DNA of 39,828 nucleotides from JBQTKD01 sp052389435 (GTDB lineage: Bacteria; Actinomycetota; Actinomycetes; Sporichthyales; Sporichthyaceae): the NCBI GenBank assembly GCA_052389435.1, contig JBQTIB010000158.1, forward strand, positions 1-39,828, in the 5' to 3' direction. Under the pieces are notes generated by a model. That model saw nothing but the letters and a program-made list of their open reading frames with translations, did no database searches and was not told where the DNA came from. This document shows, in pieces, positions 24,093 to 31,098 of the stretch (position 1 is the stretch's first letter; the number at the start of each line of letters is the position of its first letter). The position numbers were made by a program, and so were the translations under genes.

Positions 24093-24530
24093 GTGAAGCG
24101 TGTTGCCTTCATCCTCGGCGCGACTCTGAGCGCCGGCGTGCTGCTCGGCGCCGGCGCCGCCCACGCGGCCGGATCGCCCGCCCCGACCCTGCAGTCCGAC
24201 GAGGCCGGCAGGGACCTCGCCGTCTCCGACGCGCGGCGCATCGCCCCGAAGCTGGAGCAGTACTACTTCGCGAAGGGCTTCGCGCGCGACATCAAGGCCG
24301 CCAAGGCCTCGATGGAGCCGGCCGGGCAGAAGTTCTCGCCCGGCAACACGATGGGCGGCTACCTCTACCTGCCGGACGAGGAGGAGTTCATCCTCTGCGT
24401 GCAGCACAAGTCCGGCGCTTGGGCGACCTACGACACCGCGCCGATGGCCAGCGGCGCGAACGGCGTCAAGGGCGGCTGCCCGAAGGACCTGAACACCACC
24501 CGCCCCGAAGGCGGCGGCCTGCTGCCTTAG
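24093..24530 (+). CDS. Secreted protein with pilin-like C-terminal region
   Basis: A 145-residue protein with a clear Sec signal peptide (residues 1-27, cleavage probably after AHA). AAGGAG at 24082-24087 supports GTG 24093. The mature part has a helix with L-E-Q-Y-Y-F-A-K-G, then strands with S-P-G-N-T-M-G-G-Y-L and F-I-L-C-V-Q-H-K-S-G-A-W-A-T-Y-D, ending with a cysteine in G-G-C-P; the two cysteines could form a disulphide. The C-V-x-H-x-S-G-A-W-A-x-Y-D block resembles the globular part of actinobacterial type IV pseudopilins, but the N-terminus is a signal peptide, not a prepilin. The function is unknown; the pilin link is tentative. Confidence 0.75.
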   Translation: MKRVAFILGATLSAGVLLGAGAAHAAGSPAPTLQSDEAGRDLAVSDARRIAPKLEQYYFAKGFARDIKAAKASMEPAGQKFSPGNTMGGYLYLPDEEEFILCVQHKSGAWATYDTAPMASGANGVKGGCPKDLNTTRPEGGGLLP

Positions 24531-24653
24531 CCGGCGGCCCAAGAACCGTCCCAGCAGGTCGGGGAGGCAAACGGTCGTCCCGAGTGGCACGAGCTGAGGG
24601 ATCGGGGCGACCGTTCGGTCGACTCAAAGCTGGGAGGAGGCGTTCATCGCGCT

Positions 24654-24659
24654 TACGCT
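24654..24659 (+). promoter_or_regulatory. -10 element (TACGCT) for a leaderless transcript
   Basis: TACGCT ends 6 bases before the ATG at 24666, predicting a leaderless mRNA for the MntA-like antitoxin gene. A GGAGGAGG at 24633-24640 lies too far upstream (25 bases) to serve as its ribosome site. Confidence 0.5.
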
Positions 24660-24665
24660 GAGCGC

Positions 24666-24965
24666 ATGTCGGTTGCGGGCTTGGATGTCGCCGCGGAGCT
24701 GGTGGCAGAGGTGTGCCGCCGCTTCGGTGTCGCGCGTCTAGACGTCTTCGGCTCGCTGAGCCGCGGCGAGGGCGGCCCCGACAGCGACGTCGATCTGCTC
24801 TACGAACTCGCGCCCGGCGCTCGTCTCGGGTGGGAGATCGAAGAACTCTCCGACGCGCTCCAGGAGATCTTCGGGCGCCCCGTCGACCTAGTGTCACGCC
24901 GGGCCCTCAACGCGCTCCTACGGGACCAGGTGCTGGCAGAGGCGCGGCAGATCTATGCGGCGTGA
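24666..24965 (+). CDS. mntA: MntA-type nucleotidyltransferase antitoxin
   Basis: A 99-residue minimal nucleotidyltransferase. The signature is intact: GS (29-30), R-G-E (33-35) and S-D-V-D-L-L (Asp41, Asp43). In characterised HepT/MntA type VII systems, MntA AMPylates a tyrosine next to the HEPN motif of the HepT RNase and so blocks it. The gene overlaps the following hepT by 11 bases, the standard arrangement. Because that hepT has lost its catalytic segment, this antitoxin has no functional toxin here. Confidence 0.85.
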   Translation: MSVAGLDVAAELVAEVCRRFGVARLDVFGSLSRGEGGPDSDVDLLYELAPGARLGWEIEELSDALQEIFGRPVDLVSRRALNALLRDQVLAEARQIYAA

Positions 24966-25228
24966 GGTCCTGCTCGTCGCCGAGATGATTCGCGCAGCGG
25001 AGCGGCTCCACCAATTGGTGGCGGACCTGGATCTCGCGGGCCTCGAGGCCGATGCGCTGCGGCAGGAAGCGCTGCTCTGGAACTTCACGGTTCTGGGAGA
25101 GGCCGCCACTCAGATCGACACCGCGGTGAAACCTGGAGATCCTCCACACGACTGTCACCGATCTGCTGCCGCAACTGGTCGAGCAGTTGCGCCGAATCCT
25201 CGCCGATCTGGAGAGCGAGCACTCCTAG
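24955..25228 (+). pseudogene. hepT: HepT-type HEPN toxin with internal deletion
   Basis: The ATG at 24955 gives a normal HepT N-terminus (MRREVLLVAEM...ALLWNFTVLGEAATQIDTAVK). At about 25132 the sequence jumps to the usual HepT C-terminus, but in another frame: LEILHTTVTDLLPQL, VEQLRRILADLESEHS, stop TAG 25226-25228. The missing part, judged from the family to be about 25-30 residues, would hold the catalytic R-x4-6-H motif and the tyrosine that MntA modifies. The deletion also shifts frame, so the gene cannot make HEPN RNase. The original frame reads into unrelated sequence. Confidence 0.85.
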
Positions 25229-25261
25229 TACGGAATCGACCTTGTTGGAGGCGCGCCATCA

Positions 25262-25531
25262 ATGGCCGGGATCCACGTTCGCGCCGCGAGCGACGCGCTC
25301 GTATATCTCGACGAGATCGCTCAGGAGATGATCTCGCTGTTCTCCATTGATCTGGAGGAAGCGCACGGTCGGCTCAATCGCGCGTTCGCGACGAGGAGCT
25401 TCGTGACGCCGCTCGAAGTCGACGTCTTGCTCCACGAGGAGCAAGACGTGTGGGCGAAGCACGTCTACTACGGTCGCGAGAGCCTGTGGTGGCTCGGCGA
25501 GGAGGATGCCCTGCCACTGCCCTACCCCTAG
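25262..25531 (+). CDS. Small hypothetical protein
   Basis: An 89-residue protein preceded by GGAGG about 10 bases upstream of ATG 25262. It is predicted helical and acidic (IAQEMISLFSIDLEEAHGRL), then has a W-A-K-H-V-Y-Y-G-R-E-S-L-W-W-L motif and a P-L-P-Y-P end. Short proteins with W-A-K-x-x-x-Y-G-x-x-x-L-W-W and a final P-Y-P are found scattered in actinobacteria, so it is probably real, but I know no function. It follows the decayed toxin-antitoxin pair. Confidence 0.6.
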   Translation: MAGIHVRAASDALVYLDEIAQEMISLFSIDLEEAHGRLNRAFATRSFVTPLEVDVLLHEEQDVWAKHVYYGRESLWWLGEEDALPLPYP

Positions 25532-25580
25532 CGACCGGGGCTCCCGGCGCCCGCGCAGCGCGACAGGAAAGACTGTGCGG

Positions 25581-26684
25581 GTGAGCGACCAACACATCGT
25601 GACCGAAGCGCTCGGCCTGGCGGTCGGTGCGGGGGTGCCCGCGCTGTTGTGGGGCGCGCCGGGGACGGGCAAGACGTCGGTGATCCGCGCGCTCGGCGAA
25701 GCGATGGACCTGCCGTGCGAGATCGTCATCGCCTCCATCCGCGAACCCGCCGACTTCGCCGGGCTGCCGATCGTGCAGGCCGGCGAGGTCGTGTTCGCGC
25801 CCCCGTCGTGGGCGCGGCGGCTCGCGGGCCTGGACCGCGGGCTGCTCTTCCTCGACGAGATCTCGACGGCTCCGCCCGCGGTGCAGGCAGCGCTGCTGCG
25901 CGTCGTGCTCGAACGGACCGTCGGCGACCTGACCCTGCCCGTCGGCATCCGTACCGTCGCCGCGGCGAACCCGCCCGAGCAGGCCGCGGACGGCTGGGAT
26001 CTCTCTGCCCCGCTGGCGAACCGGTTCGTGCACCTGGACTGGCCCGTCGACGCCCGCACCGTCGCCGAGGGCTTCGCCGGCGGCTGGCCGGCGCCCACGG
26101 TCGCGACGCTCCCCGCCGACTGGCAGGACCGCGTCCCGACGACCCGCAGTTGGATCGCCGGGTTCGTCGGCGTGCGACCGGCCGCCGCGCTCGCCGTCCC
26201 GGGCGAGGCCACCTCGGCGGGCCGGGCCTGGCCGAGCCCGCGCAGCTGGGACATGGCCGCGCGCCTGCTCGCCGCCGCCCGCGCCGCCGGTTCGGTCGCA
26301 GGAGGGCAGGAGGACGTGGTGGCACTGCTGATCCGCGGCTGTGTCGGCGACGGCGTCGGCGTCGAATTCCTGAACTGGCTCGCGGAGGGCGACCTGCCCG
26401 ACCCCGAGGTCGTGCTCGCGGACCCAGACTCCTTCAAGCTCCCCGAACGCGGAGACCGCGCGTTCGCGGCGCTGACCTCGATCGCCGCCGCGGTCGCGGC
26501 GAAGCCGACGACCGAACGGTGGACCGCGGCCTGGCAGGTCTTCGGAAGGGCCGGGGACTCCGCTCCCGACGCCGCCGCGGTCGCCGCCCGCACCCTGGTT
26601 CGGGCGCGCCCGGAAGGCGCGCCCGTGCCGCCCGAGGTCGCCCGGTTCGCGCCCCTGCTGCGAGACGCCGGCCTGCTGGCGTGA
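25581..26684 (+). CDS. MoxR-family AAA+ ATPase
   Basis: A 367-residue MoxR-type ATPase. Walker A is GAPGTGKT (25-32) and Walker B LLFLDE (88-93); the E-I-S-T-A-P-P-A-V-Q segment and A-A-N-P-P sensor region follow, with an S-P-R-S-W-D lid motif near residue 216. MoxR proteins act as chaperones with a VWA partner, here the next gene, which overlaps by 4 bases. The start GTG 25581 is chosen because GGAAAG lies about 9 bases before it; GTG 25575 is an alternative. The client of the pair is unknown. Confidence 0.9.
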   Translation: MSDQHIVTEALGLAVGAGVPALLWGAPGTGKTSVIRALGEAMDLPCEIVIASIREPADFAGLPIVQAGEVVFAPPSWARRLAGLDRGLLFLDEISTAPPAVQAALLRVVLERTVGDLTLPVGIRTVAAANPPEQAADGWDLSAPLANRFVHLDWPVDARTVAEGFAGGWPAPTVATLPADWQDRVPTTRSWIAGFVGVRPAAALAVPGEATSAGRAWPSPRSWDMAARLLAAARAAGSVAGGQEDVVALLIRGCVGDGVGVEFLNWLAEGDLPDPEVVLADPDSFKLPERGDRAFAALTSIAAAVAAKPTTERWTAAWQVFGRAGDSAPDAAAVAARTLVRARPEGAPVPPEVARFAPLLRDAGLLA

Positions 26685-27856
26685 GCGCCGCGGATCCGCG
26701 CATCGCCGCCGCGCGCCTCTGGGCGAGCGCGCGGATGCCGTATCTGTCCTCGGCGGTGTTCGCCTGCCGGATCGTGCCCGCCCCGGAGATCGGGACCATT
26801 CGGATCGACGAGGGCTGGACCGTCCACGCCGATCCGGCCGTCGTCGCGACGACGACGGTGGAGAACCTCGGCAAGCTGCTGCTGCACCTGTCCCTGCACG
26901 TCCTTCGCGAGCACGCCGACCGGGCCCGCCACCACCAGGCGGGCGAGGGCAGCTGGTGGAACCGCTGCACCGACGCCGAAATCAACGACGACCTCGCCGT
27001 CGTCGACGCGGTTCCGCCGGCCGCGCCCGACCTGCCGGAGAACGTCGACGGGGTGCCGCATCGGCTGGCCGAGGAGTACTTCGCCGCCGAGGCGGAGATC
27101 GAGCGGGCCATGCCGCGGCACTGGGACTGCGGCAGCGGCGCCGACGGAAACCGCCGCGCCGACGACGAGTCCGGGCTCTCGGCGCTGCAGGCGCAGCAGT
27201 TGCAGGCTCAGACCGCCGCGTCGGTGCGGGACGCGCACAGCCAGAAGCCCGGCTCGGTCCCGGGCGGGCTGCTGCGGTGGGCGCACGGTGTGCTCGAACC
27301 GCGGATCGACTGGCGGCGGGTCCTGGCCGCGGAGCTGCGCCGGGCCTGCGCCTGGGCCTCGGGTCAGGTCGACCACTCCTACGCGCGGCCCTCGCGTCGC
27401 GCGGCGGTGATGCACCCCGTCGTCGTCCCGCGGCTGGTCCGCCCGACCCCGAACGTGGCGGTCGTCGTGGACACCTCCGCGTCGATGGACGACGGGATGC
27501 TCGCCCAGGCCCTCGCCGAGATCGACGGGCTGACCAAGCGCGCCGGGCTGCGCACCGGCGGGGTGCGAGTGCTGGCGGTGGACACCAAGGTCTACCTCAC
27601 GCGGCGGGTCACCAGCGCGGCGCAGATGGACCTCGCCGGGGGCGGCGGCACCGACATGGGCCACGGGATCGAACAGGCGGCGGCGCTTCGGCCGCGTCCG
27701 TCGGTGGTTGTCGTGCTGACCGACGGCTGGACGCCGTGGCCCGCCGCGGCCCCGCCTGGGATCCGGGTCGTCGTCGGACTGATCGGTCGCGGCGCTCCCG
27801 ATCCGCCGCAGTGGGCGCGGGTGGCGAGGATCGAGACGGACCTAGGCGACGGTTAG
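26681..27856 (+). CDS. VWA-like metal-binding protein (DUF2201 type), MoxR partner
   Basis: A 391-residue protein. The N-terminal part (about 1-200) is a DUF2201-like putative metallopeptidase region, with L-H-L-S-L-H-V-L-R-E-H-A near residues 68-79. The C-terminal part is a VWA-like domain with a complete MIDAS: D-T-S-A-S (264-268), a threonine in G-G-G-G-T-D near 327, and L-T-D-G-W near 350. Such proteins pair with MoxR ATPases, which adjust metal-dependent ligand binding. GTG 26681 overlaps the MoxR stop. Its 3' end overlaps a convergent gene by 15 bases. Confidence 0.88.
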   Translation: MSAADPRIAAARLWASARMPYLSSAVFACRIVPAPEIGTIRIDEGWTVHADPAVVATTTVENLGKLLLHLSLHVLREHADRARHHQAGEGSWWNRCTDAEINDDLAVVDAVPPAAPDLPENVDGVPHRLAEEYFAAEAEIERAMPRHWDCGSGADGNRRADDESGLSALQAQQLQAQTAASVRDAHSQKPGSVPGGLLRWAHGVLEPRIDWRRVLAAELRRACAWASGQVDHSYARPSRRAAVMHPVVVPRLVRPTPNVAVVVDTSASMDDGMLAQALAEIDGLTKRAGLRTGGVRVLAVDTKVYLTRRVTSAAQMDLAGGGGTDMGHGIEQAAALRPRPSVVVVLTDGWTPWPAAAPPGIRVVVGLIGRGAPDPPQWARVARIETDLGDG

Positions 27857-28663
27857 CTCGCGGACGGAGCCGTCGGCGCCGACCGTGCTCAGCCGCAGTA
27901 CCTCGCCGTCCCTCACGGCGTCCAGCACGAAGCGCCCGGCGGTGACGGCGAGTCCCGGCGCCCAGACCCTCGCCAGCCAGCCGAGGGGCAGCGCCACCCG
28001 CCACCCCTCGCCCTCGCGGCGGACGTACGACGCTGCCTGAGGGCCCGTCACTTCGACGGTCACAGAGGACGACTCGGCGGCGACCCACCCGGCCATCGCC
28101 ATCCACACCCGTGAGCAGAGAGCGGCCCGCAGCGCGGGGAGGCCCACGGGCGCGGCGTCGGCCTCCGCGCGCAGAGACCAGGTGCCGATCGTCTGCGCGG
28201 CCAACCGGTCGACGAGACCACCGCCGGCGGCCATGAGCAGGAGCAGGTCCTCGCGGACGTCGCGGTTGCCCACTGCGGACGGGGCAATCCCGTAGAAGCC
28301 GCCGGTGGAACGCCGCGGAAGTTGGCCCTGGTGAATCGTCGAACTGAGCGAGGCGGACAGCCCGGCCACGATCTGCGCCCCGGGCCGCCCCTCGACGCCG
28401 GCCATCGAGGCCCGGACTCGATCGGCGAGGCCGCGGTTGAACGCCCACAGCAGCGACACGTCGGCGCAGCACCGGTGCCAGGCCTCCAACGTCGCAACGC
28501 AGGCCGAGGCTTCTCCGCCCAGCGCCGCGAGAATCCGCTCGCCTTCGGGGTCGTCGTGGTCGAGCAGCAGCACTTCGCCGTCGGTCCACCGCACGCGGTG
28601 CTCGGCCCCTCCGCAGGCGACCGAGCCGTCCACCGCAGGCAACATGTCCAGGAACCCGCTCAT
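27842..28663 (-). CDS. Hypothetical protein convergent with the MoxR/VWA pair
   Basis: A 273-residue protein that I do not recognise. It starts MSGFLDMLPAVDGSVACGGA and has a D-H-D-D-P-E-G-E-R motif near residue 35, two cysteines in W-H-R-C-C, a G-G-F-Y-G-I-A-P stretch near 120 and a helical middle. No signal peptide, membrane segment or known catalytic motif is clear. Its 3' end overlaps the VWA gene by 15 bases on the opposite strand, so the two transcripts would be antisense at their ends. A 15-bp palindrome lies 63 bases upstream of its ATG. Confidence 0.7.
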   Translation of the reverse strand: MSGFLDMLPAVDGSVACGGAEHRVRWTDGEVLLLDHDDPEGERILAALGGEASACVATLEAWHRCCADVSLLWAFNRGLADRVRASMAGVEGRPGAQIVAGLSASLSSTIHQGQLPRRSTGGFYGIAPSAVGNRDVREDLLLLMAAGGGLVDRLAAQTIGTWSLRAEADAAPVGLPALRAALCSRVWMAMAGWVAAESSSVTVEVTGPQAASYVRREGEGWRVALPLGWLARVWAPGLAVTAGRFVLDAVRDGEVLRLSTVGADGSVRELTVA

Positions 28664-28725
28664 GGAAGAACGGTCCCATCTGGGTCCCCGCCCGCCGAGG
28701 CGGGGGCGGAGACCGGCGGTTCGGT

Positions 28726-28740
28726 CTGACTGTCAGTCAG
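28726..28740. promoter_or_regulatory. 15-bp palindrome, TetR-type operator candidate
   Basis: CTGACTGTCAGTCAG is perfectly symmetric about its centre. TGAC-x-GTCA-like palindromes are typical TetR-family operators. It lies upstream of the leftward gene 27842-28663 and just after the stop of the tautomerase gene. No TetR gene is in the window. A GC-rich hairpin (CCCGCC-GA-GGCGGG, about 28690-28703) lies nearby and may terminate the tautomerase transcript. Confidence 0.5.
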
Positions 28741-28751
28741 GTTGTGGGTGG

Positions 28752-29144
28752 TCAGTCGACGATGGCGCCGGGTTCGTCGCCGGCCTCGGGGAGGATGACG
28801 CCGTCCTCGAACGCGTTGGCGCCAGGGATCTCCTCGAGGAAGATCGCGAGGTTCTCCTTGGGTTCGCCGGAGATCTCGCTCCAGACGTCGGCAATGCCGT
28901 GGATGAGGCGCGCGCGCAGGGCCACGGACCGGCCGTCGCGGATCAGGCCGAGCATGCGGTGCGACGCGACCGGCTCGCCGCCGATGAACATGCTGGCTTC
29001 GGCCGCCTCGACGAACGAGCAGTGCACGTACTTCGTCGGCGCGCCGGTGAGCTCGGCGTGCACCTTGGTGACGGCCGCGGCGATGTCTCCGCGCTGGATC
29101 CACGAGGCGCTGCCGGTCGGAACGGTGAAGCGGTAGACGGGCAT
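28752..29144 (-). CDS. Tautomerase-superfamily protein
   Basis: A 130-residue member of the tautomerase superfamily (Tautomerase_3/cis-CaaD-like). After Met removal the protein starts with the catalytic Pro (MPVYRFTVP). It also has the V-T-K-V-H-A-E-L-T-G-A-P helix, Y-V-H-C-S-F strand and a G-x-x-R-S-V-A-L-R-A-R-L helix seen in this group. GAGGAG lies about 8 bases upstream of ATG 29144. The substrate is not predictable; family members tautomerise or dehalogenate small acids. It is divergent from an HxlR regulator that probably controls it. Confidence 0.8.
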   Translation of the reverse strand: MPVYRFTVPTGSASWIQRGDIAAAVTKVHAELTGAPTKYVHCSFVEAAEASMFIGGEPVASHRMLGLIRDGRSVALRARLIHGIADVWSEISGEPKENLAIFLEEIPGANAFEDGVILPEAGDEPGAIVD

Positions 29145-29164
29145 CGCGAGCTCCTCGACGTGAT

Positions 29165-29183
29165 CGGACCTTATTTGAGTCCG
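29165..29183. promoter_or_regulatory. Imperfect palindrome between tautomerase and hxlR genes
   Basis: CGGACCTTATTTGAGTCCG has perfect 5-base arms (CGGAC/GTCCG) and an A/T-rich centre. It is the only A/T-rich point in the 99-base divergent intergenic region and lies 21 bases upstream of the tautomerase start. An HxlR-type repressor site controlling both genes is the natural guess. Confidence 0.5.
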
Positions 29184-29243
29184 ACGGTACGCCGGCTGCG
29201 CCGCAGGGGCAACCACCTGCTGACACTCGAAAAAGGTCTTACG

Positions 29244-29699
29244 ATGGCGGTCATGCGACACGACGAGTTGGCGGAGGTCTACTGCAGCGTCGCGCGGACC
29301 TGGGCGGTGATTGGGGAGCGCTGGACGATGCTGATCCTGCGCGAGTGCTTCCGCGGCAAGACCCGGTACGAGGACTTCCGCACCAAGCTCGGCCTGGGCA
29401 ACAACGTGCTCAACGACCGCCTGCGGCTGCTCGTCGAGGAGGGCGTGCTCGATCGCGTCGCGTACTCCGAACAGCCGGTTCGGCACGAGTACCGGCTCAC
29501 CAAGAAGGGCCAGGACCTGTATCCGGTGCTGCTGGCTATCGTCGGCTGGGGCGACGCGTACAAGAACGACGTGCCGCCGATGCGCCTCACCCACCGCGCC
29601 TGCGGCCACCTCGCCGACCCGCGGATGACCTGCTCGCACTGCGGGGAACCCGTCGGCTGGCGGGACATGACGGCGCAGGTCCAACCGGACGCCTGGTAG
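29244..29699 (+). CDS. HxlR-family transcriptional regulator
   Basis: A 151-residue HxlR/MarR-like winged-helix regulator. The family pattern is clear: C-S-V-A-R-T-W-A-V-I-G-E-R-W-T near the start, L-R-E-C-F-R-G-K-T-R-Y-E-D-F recognition helix region, N-V-L-N-D-R-L-R-L-L, and the Y-R-L-T-K-K-G wing. A C-terminal tail with C-G-H...C-S-H-C could bind a metal. AAAAGG 7 bases before ATG 29244 supports this start (ATG 29253 is possible). It is divergent from the tautomerase gene and 14 bases upstream of the PPOX gene, so it probably controls both. Confidence 0.9.
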   Translation: MAVMRHDELAEVYCSVARTWAVIGERWTMLILRECFRGKTRYEDFRTKLGLGNNVLNDRLRLLVEEGVLDRVAYSEQPVRHEYRLTKKGQDLYPVLLAIVGWGDAYKNDVPPMRLTHRACGHLADPRMTCSHCGEPVGWRDMTAQVQPDAW

Positions 29700-29713
29700 A
29701 CGAGGAGGGCCCC

Positions 29714-30178
29714 GTGGCCCGCACGATCGCGACGAACACCCGAGTCGAGCTAGCCGAACTGCTCGAGACGATCCGCCCCCGGCACCGGATGGTGCTGATC
29801 ACCCGGCGGGACGACGGCGGTCCGCAGGCCTCGCCGGTGACCGGCGGGGTGGACCTCGAGGGCCGGATCGTCATCGCCACCTACCCGGAGCGCGCGAAGG
29901 TCCGCAACGTCAAGGTGCGACCGATCGCGAGCGTGCTCGTGCTCTCCGACGAGTGGAACGGCCCCTGGGTGCAGGTGGACGGAATCGTCGAGATCGTCGA
30001 CGCCGCGGACGACGTCGAGCCGTTCGTCGACTACTTCCGCTGCATCGGCGGCGAGCACTCCGACTGGGAGGAATACCGGCAGGCGATGCGCGACCAGGGC
30101 AAGTCCCTGCTGCGCATCACCCCGACCCGCTGGGGCCCGATCGCCACGGGCGGGTTCCCGGCGCGGCTGGTCTCCTAG
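29714..30178 (+). CDS. PPOX-class F420/FMN-dependent oxidoreductase
   Basis: A 154-residue split-barrel flavin/deazaflavin protein of the pyridoxamine-phosphate-oxidase-like class. Typical elements are the H-R-M-V-L-I-T-R-R strand, the P-Q-A-S-P-V-T-G-G turn and the R-A-K-V-R-N-V-K-V-R-P loop, which in actinobacterial members binds the cofactor phosphate. Members use F420H2 to reduce small molecules. GAGGAGG at 29702-29708 precedes GTG 29714. It follows the hxlR gene directly and is probably in its regulon. The substrate is unknown. Confidence 0.85.
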   Translation: MARTIATNTRVELAELLETIRPRHRMVLITRRDDGGPQASPVTGGVDLEGRIVIATYPERAKVRNVKVRPIASVLVLSDEWNGPWVQVDGIVEIVDAADDVEPFVDYFRCIGGEHSDWEEYRQAMRDQGKSLLRITPTRWGPIATGGFPARLVS

Positions 30179-30194
30179 CCGCGGGCGGGGCGGG

Positions 30195-30200
30195 CACAAT
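30195..30200 (+). promoter_or_regulatory. -10 element (CACAAT) for a leaderless transcript
   Basis: CACAAT ends 6 bases before the ATG at 30207, with no Shine-Dalgarno. The first ATP-grasp gene would then have its own leaderless transcript, apart from the five-gene operon that follows. Confidence 0.45.
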
Positions 30201-30206
30201 CGGGCG

Positions 30207-31001
30207 ATGCGCATCGCGGTGCTCCTGAGTCGGCACCCGAGCGGAGGACCGAGCCCGATCTTCGCCGACATGCTCGCCGCGCTGCGCGGGCACGGCCACG
30301 AGGTCGACGCCGTCTACCCCGACGACGAACTGTTCGACATCGCCGATGTGGGGCCGCGCTACGACCTCTACGTCCTCAAGTGCCGTTCCGAGATGGGCCT
30401 GACCCTCGGCGCCGCGCTGCACGCCCAGGGCGCGCGCATCCTGAACCCGTACCCGGTGTCGGCGCTGTGTCGGGACAAGGTCGCGACGACGCGGACGCTG
30501 CAGGCGGCGGGGATTCCGGTGCCCCAGACCTGGGCCACCGCCCGACGGGCCGGCCTCGCCCCGCTGCTCGCGGACGGACCCCTGATCGTCAAGCCGAACA
30601 CCGGCTCCAAGGGTCGCGGCGTCGTGGTCGTGCGCGACCTGTCCGCGCTCGCGGCGCTGTCCGACGACGACGGCCCAGCCGTCGTCCAGCGCTACCTCCC
30701 GCCGGACGGGCTGGACCGCAAGCTCTACTGCATCGGCCGCGAGGTGTACGGGGTGCTGCGCACCTGGCCCGCCCGCACGCCCGAGGAAAAGCTCGGCCGG
30801 CCCTTCGAGGTCGAGCCCGCCCTGCGCGAGATCGTGCTGGCCAGCGCGGCGGCCCTCGGCCTCGAGGTGTTCGGGCTCGACGTCGTGGTCAGCGGCGGTT
30901 GCCCGGCGGTGGTGGACCTTTCGGCGTTCCCCGGATTCAAGGGCGTGCCCCGAGCCGCCGAACGAATGGCCGAACACCTCGCGAAGCTTGCTGTGCCTTA
31001 A
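30207..31001 (+). CDS. RimK-like ATP-grasp protein with altered metal site (paralog A)
   Basis: A 264-residue ATP-grasp protein of the RimK/glutathione-synthetase type. A small N-terminal domain (1-85; MRIAVLLSRHPSGGPS) is followed by an ATP-binding subdomain with Lys129 (PLIVKP) and lid GSKGRG (133-138), then a C-terminal lobe. The first metal ligand is Asp225 (GLDVV); the second motif, normally E-x-N, is D237-L-S239, so the Asn is missing. Relatives join an amine to an acyl-phosphate or phosphorylate small molecules. Its closest relatives are the three ATP-grasp genes downstream. Reduced catalysis is possible. Confidence 0.85.
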   Translation: MRIAVLLSRHPSGGPSPIFADMLAALRGHGHEVDAVYPDDELFDIADVGPRYDLYVLKCRSEMGLTLGAALHAQGARILNPYPVSALCRDKVATTRTLQAAGIPVPQTWATARRAGLAPLLADGPLIVKPNTGSKGRGVVVVRDLSALAALSDDDGPAVVQRYLPPDGLDRKLYCIGREVYGVLRTWPARTPEEKLGRPFEVEPALREIVLASAAALGLEVFGLDVVVSGGCPAVVDLSAFPGFKGVPRAAERMAEHLAKLAVP

Positions 31002-31030
31002 CTCAGGGTTAGCCCGAGGTTAACTCGGGA
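30998..31030 (+). repeat. Three 11-bp direct repeats upstream of the ATP-grasp operon
   Basis: TTAACTCAGGG (30998-31008), TTAGCCCGAGG (31009-31019) and TTAACTCGGGA (31020-31030) are contiguous 11-bp units. Tandem 11-bp repeats are the layout recognised by OmpR/PhoB-type response regulators (for example PhoP boxes) and SARP activators. The last unit overlaps the proposed -35. CCCGAG (31013-31018) can also pair with CTCGGG (31024-31029), so a terminator hairpin for paralog A is the alternative reading. Confidence 0.55.
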
Positions 31031-31049
31031 CATTTCGGGCATCTAGACT
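31020..31049 (+). promoter_or_regulatory. Promoter of the ATP-grasp/polyol dehydrogenase/MFS operon
   Basis: TTAACT (31020-31025) and TAGACT (31044-31049) are spaced by 18 bases, acceptable -35 and -10 boxes for a primary sigma factor. Transcription would start near 31056, leaving about 43 bases of leader before ATG 31099. The -35 lies in the third 11-bp repeat, as in activator-dependent promoters. Confidence 0.5.
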
Positions 31050-31098
31050 CTGATCGTTTCGTGGCACGGGGGTAGCCGCTGGCTGAACGGACGGCGAC

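Noticed and set aside
23850..24590. Minus-strand open frame across the secreted-protein gene
   Set aside because: It is antisense to a gene with a signal peptide and ribosome site and runs across terminator and repeat sequences.
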